From Gymnorhina tibicen (Eukaryota; Chordata; Aves; Passeriformes; Artamidae): DNA of 64,000 nt. Both the position numbers and the translations under genes were made by a program. Shown here piece after piece: positions 59,367 to 64,000 of this stretch. The notes under the pieces are model-generated. The model saw nothing but the letters and a program-made list of their open reading frames with translations, had not been told where the DNA came from and did not search any database. The DNA lies in contig VXAZ01008170.1 of the NCBI GenBank assembly GCA_013399875.1, positions 558,001-622,000 on the forward strand. The letters run 5' to 3'. Position 1 is the first letter of the stretch. Each line of letters begins with the position of its first letter.

Positions 59367-60179
59367 CTGGAAGTAACTAAGGGGGTTAGTGGGGCTCTTC
59401 CCAAATGAAGAAATTAATTTTGTGTGTATTACCAGTCAATGTACCAGGCTTCTCCTTGGGTGGGGAGCTCTATGTGCAAGAATTAACAGCTACGCTGTGA
59501 GCTCTGATGAAAAATGTAGTATGTTATTGTTGGTTTGTGTTTTCTCGTCTGTGCCAAACAAGCTAAAACTGTCAGGAAAAAAAAAGTTAGTGACCTTGTT
59601 CTGCTAAGCCTTGAAATGGCATTGGAGCAGCAGCTGACTTTGGCCAAGTTCTCTTGTAAAAACACCCTCAGCAACATTGCAGCATGTGAATAAACAGTAA
59701 GTGTTGTTCTAATAACAATGCAAAGGTTGAATATAAAAATAAATTAAAACAAGGATAAAAACTGCTGACCTGAGGCCCAGTTCTCAATCACAGAAGTTAA
59801 GGGCCTTTCAGCATGTTCCAAAGCAAGCAGCATGTCAGGCTGACCGGGATTTGTATTCTTCCTCATCCCGCTTGTATTTGCTCTCAATGCAGCCTTACAG
59901 TGATCACTGTTTACACTGTGATCAGACATTAGTAGCTCTACTAGATGTGGGTCTTCTTTCACTAATATTGGAAGTGCAAATTTTTTATTGTAGGGGGTTT
60001 TATTTTCACCTCAGCAGTAGGATCACCTTTTGCAATAATGAAATTGTCTCATCATGCTAGCCAGTGCCTCTTGTGGCTGTCTCTTCTTGTTGGCTTGGGT
60101 TCTGAATGTGGGATGTCACTGAATTCATTAATACATGGAAATGATTCATTTAAGGGAGGTTTCTTTCCCCTCTGTACAT
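59367..60179. other. Gene-free DNA
   Basis: Nothing beyond short AT-rich runs, except the acceptor of the minus-strand candidate at its left edge. No classified repeat. Confidence 0.5.
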
Positions 60180-60480
60180 GCTTGCTAATTAGCAGATGAA
60201 TTTTGATGTTCTAATTGATCTGCTGCAGAGAGACAGCTGTGCGCCCCAGCTGTCCCCCACTCCGGTGGGCCTCCTCTGCAGTAGGGAGGCAGCAGCCCCG
60301 CTCCTGACAAATTGATTTAACTGGAGTGCCGTGCCTTGGGGGAGCCGTGCACCACGCTGTCGCTGCAGATGACTGCAGCCTTTGCGGATGGCAAACACTG
60401 GAGCGCTGTAATTGCCCAACAATGTCCTTTCCATTGCCTTGCTGAAATTCAATTTTTCATGCCTCACCAAGCTTTCCAGT
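60180..60480. promoter_or_regulatory. Likely conserved noncoding element / enhancer candidate
   Basis: Contains the homeodomain palindrome CTAATTAG (60,185-60,192), CTAATTGATC, two CAGCTG E-boxes (60,234-60,239 and 60,247-60,252), CAAATTGATTTAACTGG and GCGCTGTAATTGCCC, with many CpGs although it is no CpG island. GC and AT blocks alternate as in vertebrate developmental enhancers. No splice pair or unique frame explains the CpG retention. The motifs are seen; conservation is untested. Confidence 0.4.
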
Positions 60481-60529
60481 CCCCCTCCTGCCCCTAGTGT
60501 GGAAATACTGATTCTGCCCGACTGCCATT

Positions 60530-60690
60530 TTAGGTAAAATCTCAGATGCTTGAGAACAGGGCTTAAATTGTACTTAATATGCTAATACTATGTAATGTAA
60601 TGTGCTCAGTCACATATCAAAGTATTTGCATTTAATTCATAGGGAAGTGTTCTCTAATTACATTGTATTTAGCAGGTAGTCATTGCTAGG
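60530..60690. promoter_or_regulatory. Possible conserved noncoding element with octamer site
   Basis: Contains ATTTGCAT, the POU octamer, at 60,624-60,631, with TATGCTAATAC, CTAATTACATTG and repeated TGTAATG words nearby. It lies just downstream of the stronger candidate at 60.2-60.5 kb and may belong to the same element. Confidence 0.25.
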
Positions 60691-60694
60691 AACC

Positions 60695-62344
60695 TTTCAC
60701 ACTAATCTTAGTGCATCAGTGTTCTTCCCAGTGCAGTACAGCTTGCGTAGGAACAATGGCTGTGGTGCCCTTTAAACATTTGCTCTTTCAATTTTAAGTA
60801 TAAGTTTTTAAGGCTTCATGTCCAGTAACCCCATTTTGTCAAATCTGGTAAATACTTTTCAAGTAACAGGTGCCTCTCCGCAAAAATGACAGCTGTGGCT
60901 CCAGAAAGTACAACTATCGTAATATATCTTTCATGTCACCCTCCCTCATGAATGGATTTCCAAGCTGTGCACTGTATCATCTACCCTTTCTGCAGGCCAT
61001 TGATTTGGCCTGAATATACCTCTGGGGGGAAAAAAAGCAGCAAAAAGTGCAGTAATGAATTCTAATGTGTGCCACACCACTACCTTTATGCATATCTGAT
61101 AGATAACCAAGCATGTCCAGCACATTTATGTGTGTGCGGCTTTATAGACTACTAGTAAGTAGCAGCTGTTCTGGACATTCACAGGTTTTGTGTGGAGGAG
61201 GACGTAGAGGTTTCCTCAGAAATGGCTGTCCATTGTGTTTGCAGAAATGTAATGTCACTACTTATTATTATTACAGTTATTTTTTTCTCAGTATGTACCT
61301 CTTTGTGTAAATGTGTGCAAGTGATGGGGAATCAGCAGAAAGGAAAAAAGATAGGGGTTTATTCCATTGCCTGCTGAGGTAAAACCAGCGTATATATGTA
61401 TGCAGGTATTAAGCCATAAGGCTGCTAAAGATTTTGTCAAACTGACCATATGTTCAGACATAAGTGACAGCCACTAGAAGTTTTGGGAAAACTGCCTTTC
61501 TGAATTACACTGAGCTACAGTCCCAAAGAGCAGCAGAAAGTACATTAGGCGGGTAGTAGTCAGGATTTCATCCATCTTGTATGCGACTATTCTCCACCCC
61601 TGCACACACAAACAGAACAGTATGGTTTAAGCTTAAGCAAATATTGTTTAGGTATGTGTCTTCCTTGATGTGACACAGACAATTTTCTTAATTGGCAGCG
61701 CTTTTCTCAAAACTCCTGTTGTAATTTGCATATCTTCAGGATAAATACCTTTCTCTCCTAGGGTCAGCCCCTGTACGACATGTTGCCATTATTTTCATCC
61801 TTCAGTAGCCTTTCTTGTTTTATTTGTTGCATTGCCAGTGAGATAAAATGTAAGTAATTAGGCATTTTTCCCTCAGAGAATGACAGAAGCATATCTTGCA
61901 TAATGAGTAAGATGTTTTGTGGTTAAAAATAGTGCTTATTGGTAATTTTATTTCATTTTATAGAGCAGCTGAAGATTTACTGAGTACTGCTTGGTGACAC
62001 TACATGAAACTCATGGGCCGAGGAAGCAACCTGAACTCTTAATCTTTGGCAGTATTTTAAAAAGTGATGCCCAGTGGACCATCACCAGGAGAACTGGATT
62101 ATGCTGAGCTCATTTATAGGCCTTAATGGGGAGAAGGATATTCTTGGGGATGAGGTTTGCATCCCACTACTGAGTGTTACAGCCCCAAGGTGTGTAGAAG
62201 AAGGTGTGCTCTCCTGACATGCCTCTCTAAAATGTGAATTGTTCCTGGGGGACTTCTGCATTGATGGCTGTGCCTGCAGATGGCTGCAAGTCATGGTTGC
62301 TGCTTCACTGGAGTGGGAATGGTATGGATGCTGTATTGGCTCAC
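60695..62344. other. Gene-free DNA
   Basis: No gene or classified repeat was recognised. The sequence is mixed AT-rich DNA. Confidence 0.5.
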
Positions 62345-62419
62345 CTTTATCCAGCCATCTTGTGCTGGGCATTACCCTGCCAGCCTGCTTGTGGCTTCAT
62401 ACCAGCAGTGCAATTACAG
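62345..62419 (-). other. Candidate minus-strand noncoding exon (75 nt)
   Basis: On the minus strand a very strong acceptor (GCCTCCTGCTTTCTGTTACCAG, given here by its last 18 bases as CCTGCTTTCTGTTACCAG) and a strong donor (AAAG|GTGAGC, GT at 62,343-62,344) enclose 75 bases. All three frames contain a stop, so it would be a UTR or long-noncoding-RNA exon. Both splice signals are among the best in the window. Transcription evidence is needed. Confidence 0.3.
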
Positions 62420-63836
62420 CTGGTAACAGAAAGCAGGAGGCCACAGGAGGGGGAGAAATCAAAAGGTCCTGTATTTTCTCTGAATGCAGAATTGCATTGT
62501 GAGGCAATTTTATCCCAGAAAGGCCTGAATGAGTAAGGCACCTTTTGGCACATTGCTCAGGATAAAAGTTCTCATGCTCTGACCGTGTCTGGCTGTATGA
62601 GTACCATGTGCCCATTAGACACACACTGACTCGAGGTTGCTGCATTACAGGGTATTATTTGTTGCAGAAAGTAGTGCAGGTCTTGGGGTCTCTGTGGATG
62701 GGTCAGATGTTTGTCTTCCTTTGTGTATAACTCTTTTTCACTGCCTTACCTCAGAGATGAAAACATCCTGGCAATCCTGTTTTGTTCTTAATACTGTAAG
62801 CGTATGCCCCTCTGCAGCCCATATTCTAGATTCTGTTATTGGGAAAAGCCAGTCCTTCCCTCCCTCCCCTCCAGCTGGGATAAAAAGCCAGGAGCTACCT
62901 CTGGCTGATGCCAAACCTCTTTGCTTTAATACACACTAACAAGGCAGGCTGTTTCAGAGGAACACTGGAAACTGGAAAAATGTGGGGGGTTTACCACTTT
63001 AAGGATTAATTTTCTGGGATGGGATTTTTTCCCCCACAGCTAAGATGGTTTATATTGAACATTTTAGGCTGTCATGTCACTACAAGGTGGTACTTTTCTA
63101 GCAGCAGGGTGCTGAAGATAGCCCATCCTCTCATACATCTGCATCATAATGCTTGGCTGTTGTGTATCAGAGAAGTGTTTATTTCAGCATATGTTGCAAA
63201 GTACCATTTTGTGCTGCCATTATTTAGTTTTGTTTCCCAAGAAGTGAATAGAATGGTAGAAGTACACCTGCAATAAAGCTTCCACAGTATATTATCACAG
63301 CTAAGGCATTAAGGAACTGCCACTTCAAGCAGGCAAATGAGTACAGACACGAAAGAAAATGCAGTGCTTAGCTCTTTTATTTTGACCAGTGTAATGTAAT
63401 TACTTATACTAATCTTCCATTATATTTCCTTGAGTAGCAGAGACAGAGACATAATTGTGTCTCTAGCTGTTGCTACTGCAAAGTACCTTTTAAATCATAT
63501 TAACATCCATACTTGATCTTCCTACTGGTTTTGACGTGTAGATCACAATATACTGTTAAATTACTCAGCAAGAGTGTCTGGCTTATGGTATATCCCAGCC
63601 ACAGCATAGCAGTGTATCTAGTGTGACTGATTTGATTGAAGTAGAAGAGGCACTGGCCCCTTTTCTCTGGGAAAGCACTTGACCTTCCTTTTTCAAAGCA
63701 TTATGAGTTCTCTGCAGCATTCTACCCTAGCTGGTACTTCAATACCAAGATGCCAGAAATAGTCAGAAATTATTTATTATACTTCTGGCTGTTAAAGAAA
63801 CTATGGTTCCTTTTCTTTGGCGTGGATGTGGCGGTA
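62420..63836. other. No supported gene
   Basis: Only short overlapping frames without recognisable products. No classified repeat until the retrotransposon remnant at the right edge. Confidence 0.5.
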
Positions 63837-64000
63837 GTGATGAACACGTTCTGCACAACCAGGCTGGATTATTGTAACTCACTGAAGCTGAAGATAAAAG
63901 CTCCATAGAAACTTCAGCTACCGCAGAGCGCAGCAGCCTACCTCATTAGTAGGTGCAGCACTGCGAGCACACAGCGCTGGTGCTATGCATCGTCAGCTGG
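63837..64000 (+). mobile_element. Decayed L2/L3/CR1-clade LINE reverse transcriptase C-terminus, continues off window
   Basis: The + frame from 63,837 reads VMNTFCTTRLDYCNSL, matching the R-L-D-Y-C-N-S-L motif of the C-terminal part of L2/L3/CR1-clade reverse transcriptases. It continues with a degraded KLQL.Q.AAA block, interrupted by a TAG at 63,906-63,908. After a frameshift, 63,962-64,000 reads CEHTALVLCIVSW, the equivalent of the family's EHITPVLxxLHW. Two frames and a stop show it is dead. It is clearly older and more diverged than the CR1 3' copies. The 3' part lies outside the window. Confidence 0.8.

Noticed and set aside
1..64000. CRISPR arrays, operons, phage or plasmid features
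   Set aside because: No regularly spaced repeats, no prokaryotic gene layout and clear avian retrotransposon content.

Overview
The window looks like nuclear DNA from a bird. The strongest evidence is a set of degenerate CR1 LINE fragments on both strands. Three end in the avian-type CR1 3' segment, and the one at 20,912-21,176 keeps the terminal ATTCTATG-type repeat. There are no Alu, B1 or L1-like repeats, repeat density is low, and base composition is AT-rich except for one CpG island. No bacterial features are present: no operons, ribosome-binding sites or long ORFs. I cannot name the species or chromosome.

The window is mostly intron or intergenic DNA. The clearest gene landmark is a CpG island at about 32.02-32.52 kb. 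It holds a probable 5' untranslated first exon on the + strand ending at a strong splice donor (CTCGG|GTGAGT at 32,461). A long polypurine tract lies just upstream and a short upstream ORF lies inside the exon. No complete protein-coding gene can be read. I list nine splice-bounded or composition-based exon candidates: five on the + strand (325-410, 21,726-21,940, 28,488-28,597, 29,670-29,714, 34,551-34,646) and four on the - strand (39,251-39,341, 55,483-55,704, 59,172-59,366, 62,345-62,419). None matches a protein I recognise. Most carry low confidence, because splice-like pairs occur by chance in 64 kb.

Mobile DNA comprises a long CR1 ORF2 remnant (17.74-19.35 kb, degenerate FxDD catalytic motif), five shorter CR1 3' segments, a much older CR1/L3-like fragment (43.64-44.01 kb), a probable ancient hAT (Charlie-like) remnant (49.7-49.88 kb), and, at the right edge, a decayed reverse transcriptase C-terminus of the L2/L3/CR1 clade. 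Simple repeats include a pure (TGTT)n tract at 25.39 kb. Several stretches look like conserved noncoding elements (homeodomain, octamer, E-box, FOX/TALE-like sites). That is a hypothesis only an alignment can test.

I found no convincing undescribed biological system. The best leads are the GC3-rich minus-strand frame at 55.5 kb, the CpG-bearing splice-acceptor block at 28.49 kb, the first exon at 32.4 kb, and the ancient retrotransposon remnant at the right edge.
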